DNA from: Bradyrhizobium manausense
GTDB lineage: Bacteria > Pseudomonadota > Alphaproteobacteria > Rhizobiales > Xanthobacteraceae
Reading direction: 5' to 3'
Length of the DNA: 64,000 bases
Assembly: GCF_001440035.1 (NCBI RefSeq)
Contig: NZ_LJYG01000034.1
Coordinates: 21,913 to 85,912, forward strand
The position numbers were made by a program, and so were the translations under genes. Within the stretch, counting starts at the first letter, position 1, and every line of letters begins with the position of its first letter. Positions 17,546 through 26,634 of the stretch are shown here, in pieces. The notes beneath the pieces were generated by a model. It searched no databases. It was not told where the DNA came from and saw only the letters and a program-made list of their open reading frames with translations.

Positions 17546-17861
17546 CGATCGTACCCGGCGCCAGCGGCGTAAGCGCAAGCCGCGCGGTCTCCGTCGGCCA
17601 GGACGGATCCAGAATTTGCGCTTTCCGCCCTGCGCGGCAGGCGGCGAGAAACAGCAACACGAGCGCCGGCCCGTTCGGCAGATGCAACGCAACGCCGCGG
17701 CCCACTGGCACCACCTTCGCCAAATGCCCGGCAAGACGGTTCACGGCCTGATCGAGATCTTTCCAACTCACCGCATGGTCGTCGCAAACGACGGCCAGCC
17801 GGTCCGGCGTCTCCCGGGCATGCCACGACAGGGCTGCAGCGATTGTGGAGGTCGTTGTCAT
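17505..17861 (-). pseudogene. AMP-dependent acyl-CoA ligase, N-terminal fragment
   Basis: Starts at ATG 17861, overlapping the bioY stop (ATGA). It encodes the beginning of an ANL-family ligase: WHARETPDRLAVVCDDHAVS, then GRGVALHLPNGPALVLLFLA. Family likeness ends near APGTIV (about 17545); then 13-14 codons of thiolase DNA are read out of frame until TGA at 17505. The ATP-binding core is gone. The out-of-frame junction shows a deletion of the ligase 3' part and thiolase 5' part. Confidence 0.8.
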
Positions 17862-18412
17862 GAACGGCTGACGATTGCGGCCGGGTAGCTCCGGTGCGAC
17901 GCCTCCGCGACAAAGGCGGTGGCCAGCGCCTTCAAGAGATCGCCCGGCACGAACACCGCGATTGCAGCCAAGGCTTGCGGCAAACTCATCCTTGCCATCG
18001 CCATCAGGCCGAGAATGCCACAGGCATATTCCACCAGGATGCCGCCCGCGATCGCGGCAACGAGCGCCGCGGCGAATACCGGCCGGGTCTTCAGCTGCGC
18101 CATCACGAGACCTGATACAAAGGCGGCGGGAGCAAAGCCGAGCAGGAAGCCCACCGACGGTCCAAAAAGCACGCCGAGCCCGCCGCGTCCGCCCGACAGA
18201 AGCGGCGCTCCGAGCAGCACCACGAACAGAAACAACAGCACCGCCAGCGCGCCATGGCGAGGGCCGAGGACGATCCCAGCCAGCATGACGCCGAGCGTCT
18301 GGGCCGTGATCGGCACACCCATGGCGATGGGTAAGACGATGCTGGGCACCATGCCAAGCGTTGCGATGACAGCGGCAAGCAAAGCGATACGAACGATTGC
18401 GCGGGACTCCAC
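17858..18412 (-). CDS. bioY: BioY biotin transporter S component
   Basis: 184 residues, six hydrophobic segments. BioY hallmarks: VPITAQTLGVMLAGIVLGPR, GRGGLGVLFGPSVGFLLGF and VFVPGDLLKALATAFVA near the end. It captures biotin in the inner membrane and works alone or with an ECF module. The EcfT-like gene lies 12 bases upstream and the broken ligase overlaps its stop. No ATPase (BioM) gene is present, so it may act solo. Confidence 0.92.
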   Translation of the reverse strand: MESRAIVRIALLAAVIATLGMVPSIVLPIAMGVPITAQTLGVMLAGIVLGPRHGALAVLLFLFVVLLGAPLLSGGRGGLGVLFGPSVGFLLGFAPAAFVSGLVMAQLKTRPVFAAALVAAIAGGILVEYACGILGLMAMARMSLPQALAAIAVFVPGDLLKALATAFVAEASHRSYPAAIVSRS

Positions 18413-18424
18413 GGGATTTTTCTC

Positions 18425-18940
18425 CTACAGCGGGGGTAAGCGACGATCGGCGGCGGACCGGTCGAAACCGCGTGCATCGAGCGCTTCCGCGACGCGATCG
18501 GCAAGTTGCAGAATGTCGGCGACGAAAGCGGCCACCAGTCGCAGCGGAATGCGCCGGTGCGTGCGTGCCTTCCAGGCCTCCTCGCGCGCACGCCACCGCG
18601 TCATCACGACGGGCACGAAACGCAGAACAAGTGCCACGGCAAGCGCCATCTTGCGCGGATTGACCCCAAGCGGGCGTAGCAGGTGGAGCACCGGCGCCAG
18701 CACTTCCATCAAAGCGCTCATCGTGGTTGTCATGCTGACGAGATCGGCGAGCAGAAGCATCGCCAACAGCCGCATGGTGACGACGGCGCCGGCGTTCCAA
18801 CCAGCAGACGCCGCCTGCACACCCCCGACGACCACAAGCAGCGGCAGCAATGGCCGCAGCAAGCTGCCGAAGCCAACGCCAACTGCTTCGATCAACCAAT
18901 CCCGCAGGCTTATCGAATATGGAATCACCCGTCGTGGCAC
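18425..18940 (-). CDS. bioN: EcfT/BioN-like transmembrane protein, N-terminus probably replaced
   Basis: 171 residues. From about residue 22 it matches ECF transporter T components: hydrophobic LLRPLLPLLVVVGGV, then TTTMSALMEVLAPVLHLLRPLG and the coupling motif region EAWKART and VAEALDARGFD (ARG signature). The first 20 residues (MPRRVIPYSISLRDWLIEAV) do not look like the family, and the first one or two membrane segments of BioN seem missing. The junction at about 18880-18900 is probably a deletion that also removed bioM. Function doubtful. Confidence 0.7.
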   Translation of the reverse strand: MPRRVIPYSISLRDWLIEAVGVGFGSLLRPLLPLLVVVGGVQAASAGWNAGAVVTMRLLAMLLLADLVSMTTTMSALMEVLAPVLHLLRPLGVNPRKMALAVALVLRFVPVVMTRWRAREEAWKARTHRRIPLRLVAAFVADILQLADRVAEALDARGFDRSAADRRLPPL

Positions 18941-19068
18941 GCCATCTGTAGAGATGGCTCGTCCGCAACGACTTCATCGCAGGGATACATTTGAAGAGCC
19001 GATGGATCGACCAGCAACTAGTGTAATGTGAGTCAGTTGTCCCGTGATTGCATCCTATTAAGAATCGC

Positions 19069-20046
19069 TCACCGCCGATCGCCATTTGCGGCGAGGATGG
19101 TGACTTCTGGCTCCCAGCCCTCAGGTAGTGTCGGCGGACTGACTGATTCCAAATCAAGTCGGACGAACGACGCCAGGATCGACTCGAATGTTTGCGTATC
19201 ACGCGCCCAATGGATGATGCCGTCGAACTCCGTCGACAGCTTGTTCGTCAGATCCAGCGATGAGCGTCGATTGATGCCAACTGGGCTGTCAACTTGGACG
19301 ATCGCGATCCGTTCTCCACCGACCCATCGCACGATATCTTCCGAAAACGCATGCGCGTAGTCGCGACGACCGTCCCAAACCGCTGTGCGGATCTCCTTTC
19401 CAACCGGGGTCACGAACCGGAATATCCAGGGGCAGTCCTCCTGATCGACCGTTGAGGCGGGGTAGAACGCCGGCGGCGACGGGCGATTGAGTGTCGCAGC
19501 TTTCCGTTCCCGGATTTCGCGACGCTGGGCTGACGTCAGGCGAGCGAGCTTTTGGCCATCTTCGTCGAACATCTGAATATGGGGTGAGGAGAATTTCGGC
19601 GCCGTCCCGGCATCGAAAACGTCCGAATTCGGAAACACGAACAGCAGCACATTTCCGATGAAACTGCGCAGATGTCGCAGCACGATGTCCCATGCGATAT
19701 CTGAATCGAGGACACGAACGACATGGAGCGCAGCGCCCGGCGCCGCTATCTTCAAGCGCTCGACGACGGCGAGACCGATGGCGCTGAAGCGCTCTCCATC
19801 GCCAAGGCAGAACCCCACCTGGAAGGCGCGCTCGCCTACGATAGCTCGGTAGGTTTGTAGTGAGATCCGGGCATCCTCCGGGATCGTCGTCTCGCCGGTC
19901 AATTCGCGAATACGTGCGCCATTGATTTCGGCGACCGAAGGCAGCATGTGCAGCTCGATCATGCCGCGGAAACCGTCACCGGACGGCCATGAGGCTTGCT
20001 TGCGCTGCTTCTTTCGTTTGGCTTCACCCAATCCGTTTGCCTCCAA
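19069..20046 (-). CDS. Hypothetical protein beside toxin-antitoxin genes
   Basis: 325 residues, soluble, no recognised family. Begins with a lysine-rich stretch (GEAKRKKQRKQASWPSGDG). Middle has RVLDSDIAWDIVLRHLRSF and LTSAQRREIRERKAATLNRP; C-terminal half contains DGRRDYAHAFSEDIVRWVGG. It ends near the bio remnant and starts 5 bases after the GNAT toxin stop, so it may share transcription with the toxin-antitoxin pair. It marks the left edge of the defence island. Confidence 0.6.
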   Translation of the reverse strand: MEANGLGEAKRKKQRKQASWPSGDGFRGMIELHMLPSVAEINGARIRELTGETTIPEDARISLQTYRAIVGERAFQVGFCLGDGERFSAIGLAVVERLKIAAPGAALHVVRVLDSDIAWDIVLRHLRSFIGNVLLFVFPNSDVFDAGTAPKFSSPHIQMFDEDGQKLARLTSAQRREIRERKAATLNRPSPPAFYPASTVDQEDCPWIFRFVTPVGKEIRTAVWDGRRDYAHAFSEDIVRWVGGERIAIVQVDSPVGINRRSSLDLTNKLSTEFDGIIHWARDTQTFESILASFVRLDLESVSPPTLPEGWEPEVTILAANGDRR

Positions 20047-20050
20047 TACC

Positions 20051-20581
20051 CTAACTGAAAGCCGCGACTACAGTTTCGATGGGTAGATAGAGCGTCCGGC
20101 TGTCCTGCGGATATTCCACGAACTCTGCGCATCGCAGATAGAATTGCTTTGCCGCGTCGTCCTTCGCATGGACAACCACGGCGCCGATGCCGATGCTCTG
20201 CGAAGCAACGGCGATACGGCGCAACGCGTCAGCTAAAAGGTCGGCGCCAAGCCCCTTGCCGGCATGGCTGCGGCTTACAGCCAACCGCCCGATGATCGAC
20301 ACCGGAATCGAGTCGGGCGCGTTGCGCCGCACCTTGCCAGGTGCAGCCGCACGCTCCACGGCACCCGCGGATATGCAGAAATAGGCAACGACCGATGCAC
20401 CCTCGCATACAACATAGGTGCGGGAGAACCGGCTCTCGTTCTTCAATGCACGCTGGCGCAACCAGTCGTTCAGGGCGGCCTCGCCGCAGTCGAAGGCAGA
20501 GAGATTATGCTCGGCGGTCAGTGGAACCGGAGCCTTCAATCGCGCTTCAGGCCGCCCCTTTGCGCGATCTATTTCTGCCAT
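20051..20581 (-). CDS. GNAT-family toxin (TacT-like)
   Basis: 176 residues. GNAT acetyltransferase with the acetyl-CoA loop GRLAVSRSHAGKGLGADLL (Q/RxxGxG/A type) and the toxin-family features FDCGEAALNDWLRQRA and a catalytic Tyr near the end (KQFYLRCAEFVEYP). TacT-type toxins acetylate the amino acid on charged tRNAs and stop translation. Overlaps the antitoxin gene by 13 bases, the usual order antitoxin then toxin. Confidence 0.88.
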   Translation of the reverse strand: MAEIDRAKGRPEARLKAPVPLTAEHNLSAFDCGEAALNDWLRQRALKNESRFSRTYVVCEGASVVAYFCISAGAVERAAAPGKVRRNAPDSIPVSIIGRLAVSRSHAGKGLGADLLADALRRIAVASQSIGIGAVVVHAKDDAAKQFYLRCAEFVEYPQDSRTLYLPIETVVAAFS

Positions 20582-20910
20582 GCCGGCACTCGGCGCAGAA
20601 GCGACCGCAATTTCGGTCCCGGCGCAGGCGGGTTGTCGAGTGCATGCATAAAGGCGTCGTAACGCTTCGCATCGAGCACGAAAAGGCGCTGATCGAGCAG
20701 GACGTCGATCGCCTCGCGGCGCGCGCTCTCGATCATGAATTCGGTGCGTGTCTTGCCTAGGATCGCCGCCGCATCATCAATCATCTGACGGGTGCTGGCT
20801 TCGATCCGCAGATTGATGCTGCCCTTGGTATCCGCAACAGCCGGCCTCTCTGCGACCGTTACGGCCGCAGCGAAATCTTTATCCGTTGAAGTTCCGCGCG
20901 TTTTTGGCAT
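20569..20910 (-). CDS. DUF1778 ribbon-helix-helix antitoxin (TacA-like)
   Basis: 113 residues. The ribbon-helix-helix part is INLRIEASTRQMIDDAAAIL then GKTRTEFMIESARREA, followed by a toxin-wrapping tail (LFVLDAKRYDAFMHALDNPP). Neutralises the downstream GNAT toxin and represses the pair. Confidence 0.88.
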   Translation of the reverse strand: MPKTRGTSTDKDFAAAVTVAERPAVADTKGSINLRIEASTRQMIDDAAAILGKTRTEFMIESARREAIDVLLDQRLFVLDAKRYDAFMHALDNPPAPGPKLRSLLRRVPAWQK

Positions 20911-21115
20911 ACGGCATTATGCCGGCCTGTATCTACAATGTCAATACACGTCACATTCGATCCGGGACAGCATCGACACGAAAATGGCGAAAGTCCCGAA
21001 CCGTGCGTCAAGGTCTGATTTTGCGGCTAGGCTTGCCGACGGACGTCTACAATTGATAACGAAGGTTTGACCACCATGCGTTCGTAGATCCCAGTGGCCT
21101 TCTGATGCGCCTGGC

Positions 21116-21973
21116 CTAGTCGTCCTCGCCTGTCAGCTCTTTCCATCGTCCGATGTCGACATCGACGAAGTCCGTCGGATATCCGCGCCCAATCTGGGTG
21201 AAGCTTGGATCAGTTTCGCTGTGCACGGCCAAGATGGCGTCGGGCTGCAACCGCTGCTGGGCGTAGAGATCGAATGCGCTCTTGTCCGGGATGCAGCCGC
21301 GGATCCGGCCATAGGTGGCGACAACGGCTTTGCCCGCCGCATGGCTGTGGTTGGTGAGCGACAACGGCACCGCAAGCTCGAGGACGCGTGCCGTTCCGAT
21401 CTTTGCAAGCTCGGCGAGCCGCACGCGATCTCGCATCCGCATCGAGGCGACCTCGCCGCCCCAATGGGACATCAGCGGTATCACGCCGGAATCGTCGGTC
21501 GCGATCGGATGGGAGACCATCCAGAACTTGTTCGACCGGGATTGCAGTTGCTCGCTGTGAAAGGGGCTGGCGTCGTAAAGGATGCTCGACGCCTCGGCCG
21601 AGAGGTTGCCCGCGGCAACCAGGGCATCAAGCCTGGCGCGTAGAGTTGTGGGCGTCGAGAGGTGGACGCCATCGCGGTGAAGGATAGCGATCTCTGAGTC
21701 CGTCATGCGCGTGTAGTGATAGGCCCGGATCGTACGCTCCTGCATCATCTCACCAATTGCATCCCGGAGCGCGTAGAAGCCGCCAGCGTACGGGTTGTCT
21801 GGCCGGATCAGCCGGCGACCGGGTCCTTTGCCGCAATCGTATGCGAGGAAAATCTCATGGTCCGTCGTCATGTAATTCTGGATCAGGTTCGCATGTTCAT
21901 CAAGGACGACCATGAGGTCTTGGTCGAACGTTGCTGCATTCCAAACGTCGATCGGGCGCAATTCCATAGGCAT
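21116..21973 (-). CDS. Hypothetical protein, fourth gene of the Gabija operon
   Basis: 285 residues, no recognised domain. Notable pieces: EIFLAYDCGKGPGRRLIRPD, RTIRAYHYTRMTDSEIAILH and CIPDKSAFDLYAQQRLQPDA. The segment around AYHYTRMTDSE-HRDGVHLSTP resembles ADP-ribosyltransferase-like or toxin-like openings seen in other families, but this is weak. Its ATG lies 1-2 bases from the end of the DUF4238 gene, so it is translated from the same message as gajA, gajB and DUF4238. That linkage is the main reason to think it takes part in defence. Confidence 0.65.
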   Translation of the reverse strand: MPMELRPIDVWNAATFDQDLMVVLDEHANLIQNYMTTDHEIFLAYDCGKGPGRRLIRPDNPYAGGFYALRDAIGEMMQERTIRAYHYTRMTDSEIAILHRDGVHLSTPTTLRARLDALVAAGNLSAEASSILYDASPFHSEQLQSRSNKFWMVSHPIATDDSGVIPLMSHWGGEVASMRMRDRVRLAELAKIGTARVLELAVPLSLTNHSHAAGKAVVATYGRIRGCIPDKSAFDLYAQQRLQPDAILAVHSETDPSFTQIGRGYPTDFVDVDIGRWKELTGEDD

Positions 21974-21974
21974 G

Positions 21975-22904
21975 TCATGAGTTGTTGGGATCGGGAAGCG
22001 ACTGGCTCCCGACCTGGGACTTGAGACGATCGAGTTCCTGTTTGTCCCCGACGATCCACCGACGGGCGCGCGCGGCGTTCTCTAAATTCAGATTCTGAAT
22101 ATCGTGCTCAGGGGCAATCGTCGATGAAATGCCCAGCGCCGGAGCGTCGGTTGGGGTCAGATAGAGCGCGACGTCCCGCGAAAGAGCGGCTCGCAGATCC
22201 GACATATCGCCCTTGTTGTAGAGCACGCCCGCGTCGCCCAGAATGAAGCGCCCTGCGGCATCGGTTTTTACGGTCCAGTTGAAGGTCAAAAGCCTGTCGC
22301 GCACGATATTGCGTCCGTCGGGATTTTTGACGACATCCGTGAATGGCAGCTCGGGTACGCCGCCCTGCGATACGAGCGCCAGGATGATTTGCTCCAGCGC
22401 GTCTTCCGCGTCCTGCAATCCCAAGGACTTGATGTGGTTGAATTCGGCTTCGGTAATGGACGCCCCAGGAAAGCTCTCTTCCCAGCGCCCACGGAACGAA
22501 GCGAAATCGGGAGCGTCGAACGTCTCCAGGAGGCTCATCGTCAGTTCCTGCGCTCTCGGTGCGAAAGATGCGACGACGTCCGGATCTCGCAAGATCTGGA
22601 CCGCGAGGTACGAGGCTAGCGCTTCTTTCGCGGCCTGGCTCCGGTCACCGCCGTTGATGATGCGGTCGAATGTCGCGCTGCCCTGCGCATCGATTTTATT
22701 GAGGTCGACCGTCTCGAGCGTCGTGTCGTCCGCGCCATTCGGCTGTACCGTGTAGAGATTCATGATCTGCATCAATTGTCTGGACGAGCGATCACCGATG
22801 CGGTCTGTGTTCTTGTCATACGACCAGAGCTTGCCGTCCGGACTCTGGAAGCGGCGAATCCAGAACTGCGGTATGAAATGATGTCTGCGCGGCTTATTGG
22901 TCAT
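21975..22904 (-). CDS. DUF4238 protein, third gene of the Gabija operon
   Basis: 309 residues. Starts with the DUF4238 hallmark RRHHFIPQFWIRRFQSPDGKL, with LWSYDKNTDR and a middle segment TAFD-like FILGDAGVLY. DUF4238 proteins are uncharacterised, often found near defence genes; the HHFIPQFWLRxF start may form a catalytic or nucleic-acid-binding surface. Overlaps the end of gajB by 11 bases, so it is translationally coupled to it. Confidence 0.8.
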   Translation of the reverse strand: MTNKPRRHHFIPQFWIRRFQSPDGKLWSYDKNTDRIGDRSSRQLMQIMNLYTVQPNGADDTTLETVDLNKIDAQGSATFDRIINGGDRSQAAKEALASYLAVQILRDPDVVASFAPRAQELTMSLLETFDAPDFASFRGRWEESFPGASITEAEFNHIKSLGLQDAEDALEQIILALVSQGGVPELPFTDVVKNPDGRNIVRDRLLTFNWTVKTDAAGRFILGDAGVLYNKGDMSDLRAALSRDVALYLTPTDAPALGISSTIAPEHDIQNLNLENAARARRWIVGDKQELDRLKSQVGSQSLPDPNNS

Positions 22905-24624
22905 GGCTCGTTCGTAATGGAAGGAGGTGGCACGGGCGATCCTCGGGCGTCATGATCATCACTGCGCGACGCGCGCGGGTTGCAGCAACGTGAAGGTTGA
23001 AGCGGGCGGAGCGTTCGTCATCGGCGCCGGTGCGCTGGAGGTAGCGCTGAAACTGGCCTTCGAAGGCGATGACCTCGTCGAATTCCTTTCCCTTTGCTTT
23101 GTGAATCGTCATGACGGTGACACCGTGCTGCGGGCGGGTGGTGGCTGCAAATTGATCGTCCACGACGGCCGCGGCCAGCAAGGCACGGGCGTTGCGATAG
23201 GCGCCATGGGTGCGCCAAGCCTCGGCCAGCCTGGATTCGATTTGGGCGCCGCGCCGCAACAGGCGCATGTGACGCGCTTCCTTGGCCACGGCCTGGAACT
23301 CTTTACGATCGCTTGCATTGAGGCAGGCCCGGATGGCCCGCCAGTCCGTCATAGGATCTCCCGACAGAGCCAGGGTTGCAACGGTGTCCATAAGGTTTCG
23401 AATGCCGGGTCCGATACCGCGTGCTTCGAGGCCGTCTAGTCCACGGCCTCGGACAGCTGTGGCTAGGTCGCGATATCGGGCCGCCTTTCGGAGCGCACCT
23501 CCCGATGCCTCTTCGCTTCTGCCGAGTTCGAACGCGGCAAGTCCGTCCAGGATCGCGGCGGCGAGATGCTGGTGCGAGCGCGGCTCCATAAGCAATGCGA
23601 TCAGGTCGGCAGCAAGCATCGGTCCCTCGGCGGCAACGAGGATGTCGACCGGATAGGCCGGGAGGCCGTGAACAGCCTGGGCCATGTAGTCGAAGACGTT
23701 GATGGCCAGCGTGTTTGCGGGAACGAGCACCGCGAGTGACCACTCGGCGTTGCGGCGGAGGCGGGCAACAGCCCTGAGGATTTCCTGCTTGAGCGGGCGC
23801 AGGCTGCGGCCGCGATAGCATGTGACGGTGACACCATCATAATTCGCGGCCCGGTACTCGCCGTCGATGATATCATTGGCAAATTGGGCGATCGCGGTGC
23901 CTGGGCTTCGATTATTCTCGCCGGCAAAGTCAAAGGGCGTGGGATCGAAGGCTTCGATATATTCGTCGAAGCGACGTGGATGTGCGCCCTTGAAGTCGTA
24001 GATTCGCTGCTTGGGGTCGCCCAGCGCGATGAGCCGGCTGTGGCGGCCGAGCTGGGCGACCATCTGCCATTCCTCGGCGTTCGTATCTTGGAACTCGTCG
24101 ACGATGATGAGCGGATAGGCCCGCGCATAGGCAAGCGCGAGAGCAGGTGCGGTTTGGAGTAGTTCGGTCAGGAGTGTCGGAAAGAGATCGAACGCGACCA
24201 ACCCATCATTTTCGAACAGCTGTCGCTGGCGCGCTGCGCGAGCGGCGCCCACGAGACCGGCAAGATGCGCGCGTGCCTTTGCAGGGAGAAGCAGGGCGAC
24301 CCCGCGCTTGGCGCAGAGAAGGTAGCCGTGACTCTTGAGGATCGTCCATGCAAAGCCATGGTAGGTGTTGATTTCGATCCGCGGCATCAGCGCACGCGGC
24401 AGGGTGGCGGTGGCCTGTTCCGCGACACGCGCGACGGTCGCTCGCGCGAAGCTGAGGAATAAGGCCTTTCCGAGCGGTCCGAGCCGCTGCGCATCGAGAT
24501 CTGCGCAAGCTTTGGCGAGGGCAATCGTCGTTTTGCCCGAACCTGCGCCTCCACGAACGAGAATGTTACCATCGGTCCGTAGGAGGCGTTGCCTTTGATC
24601 ACACAGGATCAACGCCATCGCCAT
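22894..24624 (-). CDS. gajB: UvrD/Rep-like helicase of Gabija system (GajB)
   Basis: 576 residues, superfamily 1 helicase. Walker A RGGAGSGKTTIALAKA (about residue 25), motif II IIVDEFQDTNAEEWQ, motif III LIALGDPKQRIYDFKGA, and C-terminal motifs TIHKAKGKEFDEVIAFEG and HVAATRARRAVMI. Gabija GajB senses DNA ends or nucleotide change made by GajA and helps destroy or block phage DNA. Overlaps gajA by 26 bases. Pairing with an OLD-family nuclease defines Gabija. Confidence 0.88.
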   Translation of the reverse strand: MAMALILCDQRQRLLRTDGNILVRGGAGSGKTTIALAKACADLDAQRLGPLGKALFLSFARATVARVAEQATATLPRALMPRIEINTYHGFAWTILKSHGYLLCAKRGVALLLPAKARAHLAGLVGAARAARQRQLFENDGLVAFDLFPTLLTELLQTAPALALAYARAYPLIIVDEFQDTNAEEWQMVAQLGRHSRLIALGDPKQRIYDFKGAHPRRFDEYIEAFDPTPFDFAGENNRSPGTAIAQFANDIIDGEYRAANYDGVTVTCYRGRSLRPLKQEILRAVARLRRNAEWSLAVLVPANTLAINVFDYMAQAVHGLPAYPVDILVAAEGPMLAADLIALLMEPRSHQHLAAAILDGLAAFELGRSEEASGGALRKAARYRDLATAVRGRGLDGLEARGIGPGIRNLMDTVATLALSGDPMTDWRAIRACLNASDRKEFQAVAKEARHMRLLRRGAQIESRLAEAWRTHGAYRNARALLAAAVVDDQFAATTRPQHGVTVMTIHKAKGKEFDEVIAFEGQFQRYLQRTGADDERSARFNLHVAATRARRAVMIMTPEDRPCHLLPLRTSHDQ

Positions 24625-26416
24625 TATCCGAAGATATTCGCTTGCACCAGGGGGCGGGTGGCGGTGGCGGCGGCAGCGGCGCAGCCAAGTTTTTCAGCGC
24701 CGTGATGATCTGCAGCATGGTTGGGGGGAAATGTCCCAACTGGCATTGCTCGAAGAAAATGGTGAGATAGTCGTCACCCTTCTTGTGCTTGAATAGTGCG
24801 AGAAAAGCCTCCCGATAAGCAGCTTCAGGCGATCCGGGGAATGGCAAAAGGTTGTTGAGGGCCTGCGGCCATTCGCCGGCGGCCACGAAGAACTGTACAA
24901 ACCACGCCTGCATCGGAACCGATATTTCGGCAGCGAGGAGGTCTTCGAACCCCGCGTAGGGCTGTTCATACGCGGCGTCGCATGACGCGACGATCGCGGC
25001 GCCGGCCGGCTGAGCCTGTTGATCGAAGATGGTCGCGACAGTCTTGCCCAAACTGCGGAAGAAGGCCGCGAACGCGGCGACAGACGTTTGGCCACCGGCG
25101 TCGAAGGGCACCCATCCGAGGGCGTCGAGTCGTTGATAGTGCGCCGGCGCGAGCTCCGCCGCGCGACGAGCAACCGCGCTATAAGCCACAAGCTCGGTCT
25201 TGCCCTCGACGACAATGACCCGACGCGCGAGTAGCGCTTCGCAGAAGCGGGTGCGAAACCCGTCGCGGAACGTCTTGAGCTTCAGGTTGGCGGGAAGCTC
25301 GATATTGGAGGCGTTAAGCACGCCGGCTGTATTCCGCGTCAGCACCATCATCTGCTCGGGTTGGAACTGTTCGATCACGTAAGGCGAATGCGACGTGAAG
25401 AGCGCTTGGGCGGCGATCGACCTCACCTTGTCGACAACACGCTTCTGCACGTGAGGTGGAAGTGAGAGCTCGGGCTCCTCCATCGCAAAGATGACGCGGC
25501 CGTTGCGTCGTTGTGCGATGAGGCCAAGCATTGCCAGGACCAGCGCATTGATCGTTCCCGATCCTTGATGCTGGAACGGGGCAGCGTAGCCTGGGACGCC
25601 GGTGGCCAGGAACGATTTCAGCACACGGCGGAGATCATCGCGGGTGAGATCGGATACACGAAGATGCGGCGCGTCGGCCCATTCACCGGGAACGATGTCG
25701 CGCATGGCGTCGCGAATGGCCGTCAGGATGCGCCCGAATTCAGGATCGTTGTCGCCAACGACGTCGAGATCGCGGAGCTGGCGCAACAACCCCTCCCACA
25801 TGCGAGTACGGACCTCGTACGTCTTGAGGATGATGTCGAGGAGCGAACCCCGCTCCATCGAGAGCGCCCTGTTGCCGGTGCGCAGCGCGCGCAGATGCAG
25901 AAAGCCGAATTCGCGCTTGTCGCTCGAGCGGCATTCGTTGATCAGGGTGCCGTCGTCCAGACGTGGCACCGCGAACCAAGTTTTCGCGGTGAAGTCGTCG
26001 TTCTCGGGGTCGTAAGCGCCCTCGAACCGGATGCGGACGGCGGGATCGACGCCTTCCTGAGCCAAGTCGGCCCCCTGCCCTGGCCCCAGGAGCGACCGAT
26101 CGGCTTGCCGCCAGAATTCGAGATTGTTGCGAAATTTCGTGCAATGCTGCTCGTCGAGACCGGTGATGACGACTTCGACGATGATCAGCTTTGCAGGCGC
26201 ACCCTCAGCCGGGAGATAATCCCCGCCATAGAAATCATGTTCGTCGATCGCCTGCGCACGCGCGAGCCGATCTGGACCAATGGCAAGCTCGATGGCTTCG
26301 AGTACGGTTGATTTTCCAGTGTTGTTGTCGCCAAGGAGGACGGATGTGCCGGAAAAATGGACTTCTGCCTGTCTTATGCCTCGAAAATTCTCGATAAAAG
26401 CACGAGCTATTTTCAC
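24599..26416 (-). CDS. gajA: OLD-family ATPase/TOPRIM endonuclease of Gabija system (GajA)
   Basis: 605 residues. ABC-like ATPase: Walker A LLGDNNTGKSTVLEAIELA, signature region QHQGSGTINALVLAMLGL, Walker B VIFAMEEPELSLPP and FTSHSPYVIEQF. TOPRIM part: VIVVEGKTELVAYSAVARR with the catalytic Glu; the following acidic motif reads IFDQQAQ rather than a plain DxD. In Gabija, GajA is a site-specific DNA nickase inhibited by nucleotides and activated when phage depletes NTPs. First gene of a four-gene operon with tight overlaps. The C-terminus ends with a proline run (PLPPPPPPAPW) near the overlap with gajB. Confidence 0.9.
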   Translation of the reverse strand: MKIARAFIENFRGIRQAEVHFSGTSVLLGDNNTGKSTVLEAIELAIGPDRLARAQAIDEHDFYGGDYLPAEGAPAKLIIVEVVITGLDEQHCTKFRNNLEFWRQADRSLLGPGQGADLAQEGVDPAVRIRFEGAYDPENDDFTAKTWFAVPRLDDGTLINECRSSDKREFGFLHLRALRTGNRALSMERGSLLDIILKTYEVRTRMWEGLLRQLRDLDVVGDNDPEFGRILTAIRDAMRDIVPGEWADAPHLRVSDLTRDDLRRVLKSFLATGVPGYAAPFQHQGSGTINALVLAMLGLIAQRRNGRVIFAMEEPELSLPPHVQKRVVDKVRSIAAQALFTSHSPYVIEQFQPEQMMVLTRNTAGVLNASNIELPANLKLKTFRDGFRTRFCEALLARRVIVVEGKTELVAYSAVARRAAELAPAHYQRLDALGWVPFDAGGQTSVAAFAAFFRSLGKTVATIFDQQAQPAGAAIVASCDAAYEQPYAGFEDLLAAEISVPMQAWFVQFFVAAGEWPQALNNLLPFPGSPEAAYREAFLALFKHKKGDDYLTIFFEQCQLGHFPPTMLQIITALKNLAAPLPPPPPPAPWCKRISSDNGDGVDPV

Positions 26417-26634
26417 AATGCCCCCTCAAGCATCTTTTTTTGTCGAATTGAAGCATATCAGTCTATTTCGGCACTGTTCGCCAGCTAAACTAACGTCGGT
26501 GGCTCAAATTCCGGACGAGCCGTTCTACCTCGACACTCGCACGGCAAGCCAGACAGAAACGAAATAGATTAACAAAGTAGCGAAGGTCGATTTTTTCCAC
26601 CAGACAAACAGGCAATGCAACGAGACTCAGGGTA

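Noticed and set aside
17919-19031. 370-codon plus-strand frame
   Set aside because: Antisense to bioY and the EcfT-like gene; composition is low-complexity Ser/Thr/Arg.
17505-19202. 565-codon minus-strand frame
   Set aside because: Only the last 119 codons (from 17861) are a real ligase start; the rest is a shadow of bioY and bioN.
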